Source: Curvularia sp. ZM96
Lineage: Eukaryota > Ascomycota > Dothideomycetes > Pleosporales > Pleosporaceae
Assembly: GCA_022457065.1 (NCBI GenBank)
Contig: JAJGBQ010000009.1
Coordinates: 248,001-312,000 of the forward strand
DNA length: 64,000 nucleotides
Reading direction: 5' to 3'
The notes beneath the pieces were generated by a model that did not search any database, was not told the DNA's origin, and saw only the letters and a list, made by a program, of their open reading frames with translations. The position numbers and the translations under genes were made by a program. Of this stretch, positions 11,125 through 22,912 are shown one piece after another (the first letter of the stretch is position 1; each line of letters begins with the position of its first letter).

Positions 11125-12748
11125 TGTTCGTGTCTAGTGTTCGTGTCTAAAGTGCGATGCGCTGCCATCTCACCGTTGGCGATGCTAGCGACGCGGGCAA
11201 CGCGCTGGTCGATCAGCAGTCTTGGCGGCGCCCCACTCCACGGCGCGTGGTACGCGCCGCAAAAGACAATCACACCACCATGCAACAGTTCCAACGTCAG
11301 GCTCCAAATTGAGCGGAAGTTCCCTCTCAGACCCTCCTGTGGTCCCCACGAATCGACCACGCCGTCCTCAGTGTTCTGAGCCAGCATTTGAACGAACAAC
11401 CCGCTCGACATCCACACTATGCTCGATGCTACTCGTGCTGAAAAACATAGAGATGATACCTACTACGAGCATCAAGACAGACATCCTATCTACATACCGC
11501 CAAATGCTGTTGAAGCACGAATGTTCTGCGTTATATCTGCTTTCGGTGAGCGACGTAGGCTCTGACGTCTAATTGGGCTCACGCAGCGTTTATGTCTCCT
11601 TCATCCACGCTCTTCTTCAGACTACAAGTTCATCAAGTTGTTTTAGAGTGCTTACAATCACCAGCGTGTAGTGTAATTAGGGCCCACTATTGGATTTTAA
11701 TCGATGGCTCGCTCGTCCGCAAGCCCGCCAGACGCCTCGAGCCGCCTGCCCATGTCGCCTATTATCAAAGCCCGGGCATTTCGAGTTGGTTTCATTGAAA
11801 CTTTAGAGTCGGTTTCTTTGCTCTTAACAAACCCAAAAATCGACGCAATTAGGACTAGGGGTGCAGCAGATATACGTCCATGTTACACAGAGTTATGCTA
11901 TACTTCTTTTCTTCTCAATCCATGTTAGGGCGAGTAAGCTGCTTAGCAGTGAGCCGTGTGATTGCCGAGTAATCCTTGTGGAAAAGAGTTATGGAAGTTT
12001 ACCCGATAGTAAAGCAATCAGTTCTACCTATCTAAGATAGAACAACAAAGTATCAACCCCGTTAAGTAAAGAACTTGTAAGAATGTACGATATGATGATC
12101 TGACCACAACGGGCGTAATAATGAAATCCGTCCATCCTTTTATGCCCATCATCGTCCGGTCCTACACAATATGCCAAACGGAATTATGGTCGAAAGGGAA
12201 TTATGGTCAGATAGCGCGTTTTACCCCTATAAGTTTATTCCGCTACTCCTTGTAACCTTTCCTAATCTAGCGTCTATCTAGCCCCTTTACTAGGGTGGTA
12301 AATTGTAACGGCACAGGCAAGACTAGTCGGATCAGTATCGGCAGTAGAGTCACTCAGAGGCATATGGGAGTGCGTGGGACGTCAAATGAGCCTTGATTCG
12401 ATAGACACCTATAGGCCTTGTACGAAAGGATATCAAAAATCTACAGAATAACTATGTGGGATAGTCTATACTTATACAGGCCGATACGGGTACGACTCGG
12501 ATCTAGTTCGGTTTGATCCTGGATCTATCGGCTGAATGGCCACTGAGTTGGATTGATAGTGTGCCGTTACATAAATGGGTCTCCTCATCGGGAACTCAGA
12601 ATCTTAATAACTTTCTTAATCTTAGCCTAATATAGACAAATAGTAGCTTAAAATATAGCTCTCATTTAGATCTTTATTTTCCTAATATAAAGTTATAGTC
12701 TAGCTTAAATATTAAAAGAGTTATTTAGTGACCCGTTGTGCCAAGAGT
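11125..12748. other. Gene-free repeat-bearing stretch
   Basis: It contains a minus-strand LTR relic at about 11935..12050 (same family as 59161..59640) and a short repeat at 12165..12235 (GGAATTATGGTC motifs, shared with 44570 and 62800). An AT-rich part at 12570..12748 carries another GGGTCTCC motif matching the hairpin element next to it. The GC-rich part 11160..11450 has open frames on both strands but no recognisable protein. Confidence 0.5.
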
Positions 12749-12928
12749 TGGGTCTCCACATTTTACTCCGATCTAGAATATCTTTCTAACTAGAAGAGCT
12801 AGAGAATTACTTTCTACTAGTAAAGAGTAGCTTAAATATATATCTATCTTTCTCTAGTAGAGAGTATTTTTGTAGCTCTTCTAGTTAGAAAGATATCTTA
12901 GATTTTTAGATCCCGATGTGGAGACCCA
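12749..12928. repeat. Long inverted repeat (hairpin MITE-like)
   Basis: The left arm 12749..12800 (TGGGTCTCCACAT to CTAACTAGAAGAGCT) is mirrored by the right arm 12873..12928 (AGCTCTTCTAGTTAG to ATGTGGAGACCCA), with a spacer of about 72 bp. The arms are about 50 bp and imperfect. There is no coding capacity. It could be a foldback/MITE-type element. Confidence 0.75.
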
Positions 12929-13039
12929 TTTGCCAGCCTACCCTTTACTGTATCTTACGTGCACGTGCGTATCCACACGCGTACGCGTAACTCGTCATCG
13001 TCTCTCCTATATTCTTAGTAGTGCTAAGGTATACAGGTT

Positions 13040-13250
13040 ACAGTGCATATCACATGACTGTGGTGTGGTTAGAAGGACTGCAGCGCAGCGTTTCAAGTCG
13101 CATCCTATTCTACTCAGGTATTCGGTTCGGGAATGCCCCCCCCCCCATTCCAAAACTAAACTCTGTTAGGCTTAGCGTTAGGGCTCAGCAGAATTCTAGG
13201 AGCGTTGAATAAGAGCCAGAATCATGCTAGAAACTCGTGCAACTTGTGTC
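13040..13250. repeat. Dispersed repeat shared with 58360..58510
   Basis: It starts with a GTGTGGTTAGAAGGA motif and runs through CAGGTATTCGGTTC, a poly-C tract at 13136..13146 and CCAAAACTAAACTCT. The same order recurs at 58375..58490 with a shorter C tract. Non-coding. Confidence 0.8.
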
Positions 13251-13339
13251 TGATGCAAGAAATTCATGCGCATCGAACAAGCTACTTCTTGTCATACCGA
13301 GATAGAGATGGCGCAAGTCATTCAATAGCGTATGCTAGA

Positions 13340-13440
13340 GGGTTGGTGTTCGTAGCTGTGGCCCATGCTGACTTAGGGTTGCGCTTAGGGTTGTGCTGCG
13401 GGCTTAACCCCAACTTAACCCTAAGTTAGGGTTACACCTA
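13340..13440. repeat. Telomere-like TTAGGG-variant repeat
   Basis: Irregular runs of TTAGGG-type motifs (CTTAGGGTTGCGCTTAGGG, then AACCCTAAGTTAGGGTT) in both orientations. Related blocks occur at 44800..44850, 46925..47010 and 63055..63130. The units are degenerate and inverted, so this is a dispersed repeat with telomere-like content and not a telomere. Confidence 0.7.
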
Positions 13441-13789
13441 CTGCGTGCAGTTCTTAGGAAAGTACTACAACTACAGATAGTTATCTACAATAAAATCCAG
13501 AATGATATATGCAAGTGTAGGAAGTATATAGAATAGGAACGTATTTCAACTTGCTATCTATGATCTGCAGCCATACTGCAAGATTTATCTCTAACCAGCT
13601 GTCTGGCTCGCGTCGAACGGCTTTCTTGGTGCTGTTCCATAGTCGTGATGGTCAACGTGTATAATTATGGGTATGCCAACCACCCCTAAGTGGAAGGTTA
13701 GCTGCGCGTTTCAAATTCACCGTCCTAGCCTGCTTAATTTCTTAGTGGCGCTAAGACATACTGATCACTGATTGTGTTACGTGACTATA

Positions 13790-14040
13790 GCATGGTTAGA
13801 AGGATTGCGGGGCAGCGTTTCGAGTCGCATTCTTCGTCTTGCTTACTAGCTGTAAGCGTAATCAGGAGTGCTAGCATTTCAGGGTCATCACACAGCAGTT
13901 GGACGTTTCGATTGACTAGCTTACGCTTATAGAGAGTAGTGATGAAATTTGTTGTTATTAGCGGTGGCTAACTATGTGCTTGCTTGGTATCTCGACTTGT
14001 AGTCTTAATTGATTATGTTCAGATCATGCCCCTACACTAC
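13790..14040. repeat. Dispersed repeat, inverted copy of 1430..1680
   Basis: Reverse complement of the repeat at 1430..1680, including TGCTAGCATTTCAGGGTCAT and the GTTCAGATCATGCCC end. The copies diverge beyond 14040. The following stretch 14041..14742 has no recognised feature and includes the upstream region of the PGAP4-like gene. Confidence 0.75.
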
Positions 14041-14742
14041 ACATCTGTTAGTTGCTCTCCTAGTTGCATATAGTATTACATAGTCGAGTTGTTTGTACAT
14101 ATTCCTAAAAAACAAGCCTTTGTTTGTGCCTTGCTACGAGTGCTTTTGGCTAACAGGGAGCTTATCTCGTAAGACTTGGAATTAAACTCTGACCACACCA
14201 ATGCGCGGTGACATGGCTGCGTTACAGCTAAGAGGATTGGGGAACAACCCCTCATTTGACTTAATTTTCTAATATCCATCCCTGAGGCCCGTAAAACCAT
14301 TCGCACCGGAAAATAAGCGAGATACTTCCACTTCGGGAGGACACTACTATTCGCGCATAGAAGATGTATCTATAGCCTTCGTATATATGTAATATACCTA
14401 ACGTTATTTAGTCTTTTTACTTATCGAAATGCGAAAGGTCAGCAACTACTATCACTAGCGGCTGCGGTGTCACCTTTGCAGACAACAACACTATGTAGGG
14501 TTCTGTCATCATTGCTTTTCAAGGATCCAATTATATATCAATTACGAAGCGGCGAACATCCTGGGCTAAATTGCTTGAGAAAAGTGGGATTTAACATAAC
14601 CATTTAGCCTCTCTCTGCGAAGATGAAGTCGTATTTGCTAGTGACTGTATCATTAGCACTTCCATCCGATATAGTTAGTATATTGTGTGCGCTCTTATGC
14701 AGGTCGGACGACCGCAGAAGCTAGTTCTCCCCCATACATTTC

Positions 14743-15999
14743 ATGCGTCCTTTTTGGAAAACAGCAGCCCTTTGTGGTTTACTGCTGGGCATTATTGTTA
14801 TCATTACAATTGATTTAAGATCCACGCGCGATCCAACATCCATCTTCTTCAACCCGAAGAAAGGATATGAACCTCGTTATTCCCGAGTCCGACGCAAGCA
14901 GGCCACCGAGTTTATTTCAGCCTACAATACTACTCAGACATTCAAACGGCTTAAGCCTGGTAACAAAAAGAGAAGGTTATGCGTCGGGATACCTTCTGTA
15001 GGTCGTCGTCACGCGCAATACATGTCCGATACTATAGGATCTTTATTAGAGGGACTCACACCAGAAGAAAGAAGCGACATATTTCTGATTGTGTTCATAC
15101 CGCACACGGACCCTACATTACATCCACATTATGGCGATACCTGGTTACACGAGCTTACAGACCATGTTCTTACCTACGACCTTGAGAACAGCGACAAACA
15201 GGATTTGAGTGTGATGGAGGATGAAAGTGGCAAATTTCTGACCAAAGGGCTTTACGATTACTCATATCTTTTGGCTAAATGCGCGGCGCAACACACGCCA
15301 TACATAGCTATCTTTGAAGACGACACGGTCGCTATGGACGGGTGGTTCCATCGCACAGTCTTTGCAATACGGGAGGCAGAGCGCCAGACCTTATTGCGAC
15401 AGGCCAGAGACAGTTTTCTATACCTTCGTCTATTCTATACCGAGAGGTATATGGGCTGGAATTCGGAATACTGGCCGACATATGTTTGCTGGTCACTCAT
15501 CGCAGCGGGCACCCTTGCAGCTGTCTTGTTCTCATTGCGGAAGACCCAATCTGCCGTCATGCTTTGCCGTTTCCTCAGTCCACGATGCACAGTCCTCTTA
15601 TCGTACTTCATGCTGACAGCAGCAATCCTGCTTTTCTTCGCACTGGGTCGAATGACAGTCCTGCCCATTCGAACCGGCGTGAGCGAGATGACCCGGTTCG
15701 GGTGTTGCAGCCAAGCTCTTGTCTTCCCAAGGAATAAGGCTCTGGAGCTGGTCTCTTATTTTAACGACCGCCGTACTGGTTTCATGGATGTCTTGACAGA
15801 AGAGTTTGCTGAGCAAAGAGACGAGCTCAGGTTTGCCATAACTCCTAGCTTAGTACAGCATGTTGGGAGAGAAAGCAGCCGATACACGGAACAGGGGCCA
15901 ATCATCAAAGAGGGGATCTGGAATTTTCGGTTCGAGCGCTACAACTGGAAGGAGTTAAGAAGCGAACATGATGCAGCTGCAAAAGAATGGCTTATCTAA
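14743..15999 (+). CDS. PGAP4-family glycosyltransferase (GPI-anchor modification)
   Basis: Intronless, 418 residues, ATG at 14743. It has an N-terminal signal-anchor helix (residues about 9-24, LCGLLLGIIVIITI), a GT-A-type glycosyltransferase core with an acidic metal-binding motif FEDD (Glu192-Asp194), then two adjacent membrane helices inserted in the catalytic domain (about 246-264 and 284-305), and a C-terminal segment with SLVQHVGRESS. One anchor plus a tandem TM pair inside the GT domain is the arrangement described for PGAP4 (TMEM246), which adds GalNAc to GPI anchors in the Golgi of animals. Fungal relatives are common and their substrate is less certain. A decayed partial copy of the middle of this gene lies at 25068..25405. 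Confidence 0.85.
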   Translation: MRPFWKTAALCGLLLGIIVIITIDLRSTRDPTSIFFNPKKGYEPRYSRVRRKQATEFISAYNTTQTFKRLKPGNKKRRLCVGIPSVGRRHAQYMSDTIGSLLEGLTPEERSDIFLIVFIPHTDPTLHPHYGDTWLHELTDHVLTYDLENSDKQDLSVMEDESGKFLTKGLYDYSYLLAKCAAQHTPYIAIFEDDTVAMDGWFHRTVFAIREAERQTLLRQARDSFLYLRLFYTERYMGWNSEYWPTYVCWSLIAAGTLAAVLFSLRKTQSAVMLCRFLSPRCTVLLSYFMLTAAILLFFALGRMTVLPIRTGVSEMTRFGCCSQALVFPRNKALELVSYFNDRRTGFMDVLTEEFAEQRDELRFAITPSLVQHVGRESSRYTEQGPIIKEGIWNFRFERYNWKELRSEHDAAAKEWLI

Positions 16000-16180
16000 T
16001 TACTCTATAGGCACGGTTTATGATTAGGAGATGAAGTGGTGGTACGAGCTGTCGACGTCGATTACCAGTCTTCGCGGCTTGTAGCTCGAGCACACTTCAT
16101 CCTCCCTGTAGCTAAGTATTGTAGTCTCGCAAATCTTACAGCTCCTCAACGCGTTTTCTGTTTGGAGCATCTCCTTGAGC

Positions 16181-16594
16181 TTACTCTCGGCGAAAATGAG
16201 GTTCATCTCTTTCTGATAGCATCCATGCAGCGCCAGCAACAGCGCTTCCCAGCATGACGATTGTCAACACACTAGCACCAATCTTTTCGCCTAAAGTGAT
16301 GTCTTCGAGAATAAGAAATTCAGTCGTGTTGTCCAGGCCGGCGTCTGGGTTACTCAGTGACGTTCCTCCGCTATTACGTGACACAGGCCCGGCAACAGCA
16401 GAGTAGAGAAGACTTTGTATCACTTCTAAAGCAGCCATTTGCTCGCCAACACCAAAGCTGTTACCATGTTCATTTCCTGCAGCCCAGTAAAGATGGGCGA
16501 CGCCGATGGCAGTGTTGAATTTGCGAACGAGGGTGCGGAGCAGAACAACCAGGGGATATTGTTGTGTAATGCGAAGTTGACGGAGCTGGTGCAA
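16181..16594 (-). CDS. C-terminal exon of a single-pass membrane protein, unresolved
   Basis: An open minus-strand frame ends at a stop at 16181 with a clear C-terminal transmembrane helix (IGASVLTIVMLGSAVAGAAW) and a short charged tail. Upstream it contains a soluble stretch (LVVLLRTLVRKFNTAIGVAH). In frame, a TAA lies just beyond the 5' end, preceded by acceptor-like CAG sites, so an upstream exon at about 16690..16770 is likely (GTTAGC donor near 16697). I could not assemble a complete gene up to the LINE. Function unknown. Confidence 0.4.
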   Translation of the reverse strand: MHQLRQLRITQQYPLVVLLRTLVRKFNTAIGVAHLYWAAGNEHGNSFGVGEQMAALEVIQSLLYSAVAGPVSRNSGGTSLSNPDAGLDNTTEFLILEDITLGEKIGASVLTIVMLGSAVAGAAWMLSERDEPHFRRE

Positions 16595-17407
16595 AGCGCA
16601 GACAGCGCGGCCCTGCTGCGTTTACAGAGTGGTTTCCCTTGTTTTCTAGGGGGTGAGACACTGTGGTTTTTCGGTAAAGCGAAGTCTGCTAACCTGTATG
16701 CAGAGTTGCGGAAGAAGGGGCTTTCTCTGCTCTGTGTTGTCAAGGCTCGCGGTTACCGATCATTGCGGGTAACACGAGCTTGCGATCAACGTCGATCTTT
16801 GGAAAGGGAGTCATGTTGCTGTTGGGTGCATCATGTAGATGATGGTGTGCAGCAACCCCACAAGGCTGTTTTGATTATGGTCATGAAATATGATGAATCT
16901 GCACACAGTCATTGCGTTTGAAATTTGTGTATGGAATCTGTAAGGACCCTATTCTCTAGAATCCTGCCCGTCCTCACTGGCGATGATGATGTGGAGATGC
17001 GAGCGTCAGGGAACGATGTTCTTCGGCTTATTAGTCATGGTGGATTCTCTAGTGGAGCGGAATGCCATTGCGGAAAGAGGAATGGTGTCTGGTCAATAGC
17101 AAGTGTGTGCGAAGCGTGTCGCGGTACTAATTGGTCTGGCGGCGACCAATTTCATCATCTCCGGTCGCTGAAGTGTAAGGCACTCGTTCCCCTCGAGGTT
17201 GGACGCAAGATAGAAGAATCCATTGGCTTTCCTGGGCTCAGTATACCTTATTCGCGGCGGTTTCGTAAAGAGCTATCTTCGTCTTCCCTTGAATGGAGGT
17301 ATAAAGAGTCCAACTATGAAGAGGTGTGAAGCAATGTGTACATAAGAGTTTTGTATGGAGACCTTTGACTAAAGGCTTTTGTGACGTGCGTGTTCAGAGT
17401 AAGGGTC

Positions 17408-17434
17408 TTTTTTTTTTTTTTTTTTTTTTTTTTT
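17408..17434 (-). other. LINE poly(A) tail (27 T on plus strand)
   Basis: Uninterrupted 27-base tract directly inside the left target-site duplication, marking the 3' end of the retrotransposed copy. Confidence 0.95.
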
Positions 17435-17654
17435 AGTTTAGCGTCCTGTCTCAGCCGGTGGGCTATATAGGACGTGCAGGCTAGGCCTGCAAGTATCTAC
17501 GTGGTTCTATCGATTTGATGTAGGTGGGGGAGGGGGCTATCTAAATCGAGGTGAGGCTCGTAGCCTAGTGCAGAGGGAGGTAGAAGGGGGTCTTGCGGGT
17601 AGAAGTGAGGGGTAGGGTAGGTGTAGGGCAAGGGCACCTAGTATAGGTGTTGCC

Positions 17655-20600
17655 CTAGTTCTCGAGGTTTCCTTTGTACCAGGCCTGTGTTGCAGCCCTA
17701 GTTTCCTTAATAAAGGCAATTGTGGCCTGTATGCCTGTTCTCGTATTTAGGAGGAAGGCTAGCGATAGAGGGTCCTTGCTAGCCTCTTGCATCTTCGTCC
17801 TAGCCTCCTTGTATAGCGTACACCTAAGGAGGATATGTGCAGCGTCTTGCGTAGCTCTATAGTTGCAGGGGCAAACCTTAGAGTCTACTTTACCTCGCTT
17901 GAAGAGAAAATCTCGTAGGTAACAGTGTCCTAGCTTAAGCTGAAAGAAGGCGCTAGAGGCTTCTCTACTAGTAGGAGGAATAGCAATCTGCTTCCTAGTC
18001 TTCCACTTATACCTTGCGGCGTAAGTAGTAGAGTTTAGAGTAATAGCTCTCCTTCTATACTGTTCTAGATAGCTAAGCCACTCTCGCTCGCCTAGCTGTT
18101 TTATTCGTGTGCCTATTACAGCTAGACTCGTCCTACTAGAGCTAGGATCTAGCTTTGTCGCCTCCTTTGCTAGCAAGTCTGCTTTCTCGTTTCCTATAAC
18201 GTCCTGGTGGCCGGGTACCCAGTAGATCGCGGGTGTTAGGCCTTTCTCTCGAAGCTTTTTTGCTGCTCTCGTACATCTAAGTTGCCATTCTTGCCCAGGG
18301 TTGTCAGAGGCAGTTTGTAGTCTGAATATTGCAGCCTGGTTATCTGCATATACTCTAACATCTAGACAGTCGTCTGCTAGGTCGATAGCTTTCTCTAGGC
18401 CTAGAGTAATACCTTCTAGTTCTCCGTTATAGACTAGCTGGTTGTATCCTATATTAACCTTTTCCTGAGCTATAAGACTAGCTCCTTTGTAGAAGGCTAC
18501 TCCTACTCCTATACCCTTGCCTTTGCTTGTGGCTGAGGCGTCTGAGTAGATGGAGAGGAGGTGTTTGTCTTCTAGGAGTTCCTTATGGTGCTTTGCTTCG
18601 ATTTCCTTAGAATTCTTAGATATATTCGTCTTATAGAGTATTTCTGAGCTCCAGGGCATAGACGCGTAGTGCTGAATCTTCTCACTATCCGAGGATAGTG
18701 CTGTTGAGATAGATCTAGTAATACGCTCTAGCTGCTTGCCTTGATTGCTAGAGATAGCAATGTTGAGAGGGTGGCTAGGAGCTAGCTTTCTTGCTCTAAA
18801 GGCGTATTGACGTAGGGCGTTATTAAGTCTAACTCTAGGAGGGTAAAGAGCTGCTTCTACCTCGCTAGGTATAGCAGGTGAGGTTCTAAAGGATCCTAGG
18901 ATTTTCCTGCAGGCTTGATTCTGCAGCTTCTGCCTCTGATTGAGTGCTGTATGTTGCTCCTTCCAGAAGATTTGGCAGCCATAGTCCGCTACGCTAGTGA
19001 CGCAGGCTAGATAGAGTTGTCGTACTGCTCTAGGCGAGAGGCCTTTATTTGAGTTTGCTAGCCTGCTAAGGCGGTGAAAGGCTGCGCTAGCCTGCTGGTT
19101 CCTAATGTAGCTGTGGTGCTTGAATTTGAGGCTGCAGTCAAAGTAGATGCCTAGCCATCTAACTAGCTCCTTAGACTGTACTGTTTCCTGAGTAGGTAGA
19201 GTAAGTACTCTACTTTGATCTTTTCTAGATCTTGTCCAGTTAACTAGTTCCGTCTTTGAGCTGTCGAATTGGATAGCTGACTCCTCTGCTAGTCTAAAGA
19301 GATTCTGGATCTCCTTTTCTAGTAACTTGATATTTTTCCTTACTGACGTAGACGATACGGAGATCTGTAGGTCGTCTATATAGGAGGAGGAGTAGGTGCT
19401 CTCACTCGCTTGAATTGCTTGAAAGAGCGGTTTTGAGTAGATTAGAAACAGGATTGGCGAGGCTGGGCTTCCTTGAGGGGTTCCTGTTGAGATTTCCTGA
19501 GGCTCCTCAGTCTGTCCGTCAAAAGATAGCTCTAGTACTCTACCTTCTAGAAAGGACTTTGTCCAGGCTAGTAGACAGCAGGGTAGGCCTTGATCTCTCA
19601 TGACTTCTAGAAGCTTATTTTTTGAGACGTGATCGAAGGCTCCTTTAATATCAAGAAAGATAGTAGTAGTAACTTTCTGTTTTCTTTTCTGCTGCTGTAT
19701 GTTGTTATAGAAGAGTAGCGCAGCGTCGATAGCGGACTTCTTTAGTCTTCCTCCTAGTTGAGAGGGGTGGAGTAGATCAGTTGTTTCCGCTAGTGCGCCT
19801 AGTCTCCTAGCTACTAGCCTTTCTAGTACTTTGCCTAGACAGTTTAGAAGTGAGATTACTCTATAGGCTTTTGGGATCGAGTAGTCGGGCTTGCTTGGCT
19901 TTTTTAGGATTACTCCTTTTGCTTTTCTCCAGCACCTTGGGTGGTAGCCTAGGTTAAATAGAGTAGAGTATATCCTAAATAGAGTTGCCGACTGCGTTAA
20001 GTAGGCCTTTTGGATCACCTCATGGCTGATCAGATCAGGCCCTGGTGAGGTAGCCTTCACTTTGCAGCAGGCAAAGGAGAGTTCGTCCTCTGTTAGAGCA
20101 GGCCAGGTCCACCTGCTGTCTCCCCTGTAGGTGTAGAAGGAAGGGATAGCTGTCGTAGGAGGCGGAGGAAAGAGATCTTCTCTAAAAGCCTTGCACTTCT
20201 CTGTAAACGACTCCTTGCCTTTAATAGCAGGTATTCGAGTACTTAGGTTATCTTTCGTATATGCTAGAGCTTTAAAGATATCATGTGGCGAGTCTTTTTG
20301 AAGAAAGGCCTCCCAGTGGCCTTGTTTAGCTCGTCGAATAGCTTTTAAATATCTATTTTTAGTGCGTAGATACTCTCGTTTCCACTGGTAGAGGGAGCTA
20401 TTATTTTCCTTTTTGCCTCCTTCTTGTAGGCTCTATAGGCTCTGCTTAGGTCTTGCTTTCGGCTATCTAGCTCGCTCGTCCACCAGGGCTTAGGCTTAGG
20501 CTTTTGGCTGACTAGTGGAGTTGACTTTTCTAGTGCGTTCTGTATAGCCTTTGTAAGATCCTCTCCTAGCTTATCTAGCTTAGTTTCTAGCGGGATATTT

Positions 20601-21459
20601 TGTCCTAGAATAAGCTTTCTTGAGGTGTAGTTCGAGCAAGGAGGTAGTGTCGACAGTCGCTCCTCTAGGCCTATGGCTTTGATCTCCTGTCCTAGCGTCT
20701 CCTTAAAGGTCTTCCAGTCTGTTTTTCTAGTATTGTACGTCTTTGGCTGTCTAGGTAGCTCGCTAGTAGTATAGATACTAAATAGAATAGCGTGGTGGTC
20801 AGATCCAACTTCAGGTATAGTCTGCCAGTCCTGGATACTAGCAGCTATATCGTTGGTTACAAAAGTAAGATCTAATACGCTCTCTTTCCGCATGTGAGCT
20901 CTGAAGAAGGTGCCTTCCCTAGAGTATTTAGTAGAGTGAGATTTTGCGTATCTATCCACTCTACTAGATCCTCTGCTAGTGTGCTAGGGCTGCGCTCCTC
21001 TAGGCTCCATCTAGGATGGTGGGTGTTGAAATCTCCTAGAATAATTGACTGAGGCTGTAGGGTCTCCTGTAGTAGGCGCCTCTGGATTGTTGTCTTGTTT
21101 AAACCTTCTAGTAGGCTCTTCTCGTTATAAATGTTATAGATATAGAAGTTAGTGGTAGTAGCTAATACTTTAATAGCTAGAAAGTCGTTATCGTCGCTAA
21201 TAAGTGGATTAACCTCTACTTCTAGATCTTTTCTAATATAGAAGAGTACTCTAGGCCTTAAGGAGCTATCCTCTAGGGTAGGTAGTATCTGAGTAAAGTC
21301 CTGGTGAGCGATAGATCTAGTTTTTGCGTACGAGGGTCCCTTGAGTAGCCAGGGCTCCTGTACTGCGATGATTTTGGCGCCTACTTTGACAGCTAGATCT
21401 AGCGCGCTCTCGGTAGCAGGACTACTTCTATTAACGTTTATTTGTAGAATTTTCAACAT
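17655..21459 (-). pseudogene. LINE ORF2: endonuclease, reverse transcriptase, RNase H (two frameshifts)
   Basis: ATG at 21457..21459. Domains in order: an APE-type endonuclease (LQINVNRS, QEPWL, LGDFNTHHPRW, then GSDHHAI in the next frame), a reverse transcriptase (SPGPDLIS, KPDYSIPKAYRVISLLN, FLDIKGAFD, GTPQGSPASPILF, catalytic YIDDL), an RNase H (YSDAS, NGELEGI, YADNQAA, GHQDVIGNEKADLLAK), and a C-terminal zinc-knuckle-like HHCC region (CPCNYRATQDAAHILLRC). The frame changes near 20905 and again near 20410 at an A-rich run. The catalytic motifs themselves look intact, so inactivation is recent or the shifts are sequencing errors. Confidence 0.9.
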
Positions 21460-21460
21460 C

Positions 21461-22912
21461 CTAGTTAGTAGGGCTCGTCCTAGTAGTCCTAGCTATAAGG
21501 ATATCGCAGCTAGGGTTATTTGCTGCGTGAGGCTTACTACAGTTGACGCACTTAAAAATAGTGTGTACGCATGCTTTTCCTTTTGTGGGGCAGGACTTGC
21601 ATTTATGTAGGCTTGTGTGGTGAGCCTCACTGCAGATCTGACAGGCTACTTTCGAGCATCTAGCCTCTAGGTGGCCAAAGCCTTGGCATTTCGAGCATTG
21701 TCTAGAGTTATTAATAACTCGTAGCTTCTCTGCTCTAAGGCTCTCTCCTAGGATATAGAGCTTTCCTCTAATAGCCTTAAGAGCCTCCTCTTCGGTCGCA
21801 AAGGCGACGCAGGCGGAGCCGTAGCTCTGCTGTTCTCTCTTAGACTCGGGGGTGAGCCAGAAAGGAGTGCCTACTACTTTTAGGCCTTTATTAAAGGTCT
21901 CGATTTCCCCCTTAATTACCTCTAGGCTGTGGTTCGTTGGTAGCTTGTGGATAACTACTTTATACCATGAGGTAATAGGCTGCGCTGCCTTAAAGGCTAC
22001 TAGATCCTTCCAGATCCTCTGGTTTTCTAGCAGGTACTTGGCTGTGAAGGAAGGCGTGGTAGTAACTACCTTATTTCCCTTTGATGATATAGTCACTGAC
22101 GCGACTACAGGCGATCGTACACCTCCTTTAGAGGTGAAGGCTTGGTTGAAGGCGTTTCTTAGCCTTAAGGCGTCAAAGGCAGCAGGAGCCCCTAGGTTGA
22201 CTAGGACTAGTTGTCTCTCCTTGAGGCTCGGCTTAGCCTTTTGAGGTGTCTTCTTGTGCACAGTAGTCCACTGTTGCTCCTTGTTTATTGCTGCTGTAGC
22301 AGCTGCAGCGTACGAGGTAGGTTGCGGTGGAGCAGCTATCTGACTATTTCCCTGCTGGTTTGGTCTTGTAGTAGTAGGCCTATCGAGACGACGAACTTTA
22401 TCTCTGAGCTCCTTTGAGACATTTGAAAGTGAGGAGATCTGATCTCCTAGTATGGCTGAGTTCTTCTTACTGACTCTACCTGTCTCAGTATAGTCTCTAA
22501 AGACTTCTACTAGGTCGAGCAGGTTAGTCTGCTGCGTGGGGTTATTTTCAGCTAGATTAGCTGCTTGGACTACTAGGTTTCTAGCGATCTCCAGAGCCTC
22601 TTCTACTGACGTAGCCTTAGGTGTCCTGTTTTGGCTAGAGAAAGGATTTCTCAGCGTTGAGCCAATGAAAGGAGAGAAATTGCTTCTAGTGCGTGTCTCT
22701 GTTCGTGTCTTTTCTGGCGAGAAATTGGCTTGTCTTTTGTTTGGTGGTAGAATAGGAATTTCAAAAACACTAGAGGTGTCTCGATTTTGAGTAGGCGTAG
22801 TTGGCTGAGTAGATTCCATTTCTATCTCGTTCTGAATCTGTCCTTCTAGCTCTATTGGCTCCTGCCTCGTCCTTGGTATATGGACGTCGATAGTATCGCT
22901 GTCAGGCGGCAT
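21461..22912 (-). CDS. LINE ORF1, gag-like nucleic-acid binding protein
   Basis: 483 residues from an ATG at 22910..22912. The N-terminal half is polar and probably disordered; the middle resembles the RNA-binding region of Tad/I-type ORF1 proteins. The C-terminus has a CCHC zinc knuckle (CSKCQGFGHLEARC, about 406-419) followed by further Cys/His clusters (CQICSEAHH, CKSC, CVNC). It ends in TAG one base before the ORF2 ATG (TAG-G-ATG), an arrangement compatible with termination-reinitiation. It would package LINE RNA with ORF2. Confidence 0.9.
   Translation of the reverse strand: MPPDSDTIDVHIPRTRQEPIELEGQIQNEIEMESTQPTTPTQNRDTSSVFEIPILPPNKRQANFSPEKTRTETRTRSNFSPFIGSTLRNPFSSQNRTPKATSVEEALEIARNLVVQAANLAENNPTQQTNLLDLVEVFRDYTETGRVSKKNSAILGDQISSLSNVSKELRDKVRRLDRPTTTRPNQQGNSQIAAPPQPTSYAAAATAAINKEQQWTTVHKKTPQKAKPSLKERQLVLVNLGAPAAFDALRLRNAFNQAFTSKGGVRSPVVASVTISSKGNKVVTTTPSFTAKYLLENQRIWKDLVAFKAAQPITSWYKVVIHKLPTNHSLEVIKGEIETFNKGLKVVGTPFWLTPESKREQQSYGSACVAFATEEEALKAIRGKLYILGESLRAEKLRVINNSRQCSKCQGFGHLEARCSKVACQICSEAHHTSLHKCKSCPTKGKACVHTIFKCVNCSKPHAANNPSCDILIARTTRTSPTN

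Noticed and set aside
13340..13440. True telomere or interstitial telomere array
   Set aside because: Units are irregular, few and in both orientations; the same blocks recur inside a longer dispersed repeat.
16439..17329. Two consecutive plus-strand frames as a gene
   Set aside because: No recognisable domain; composition looks like the antisense of the membrane-anchor gene, and no start or splice context supports them.
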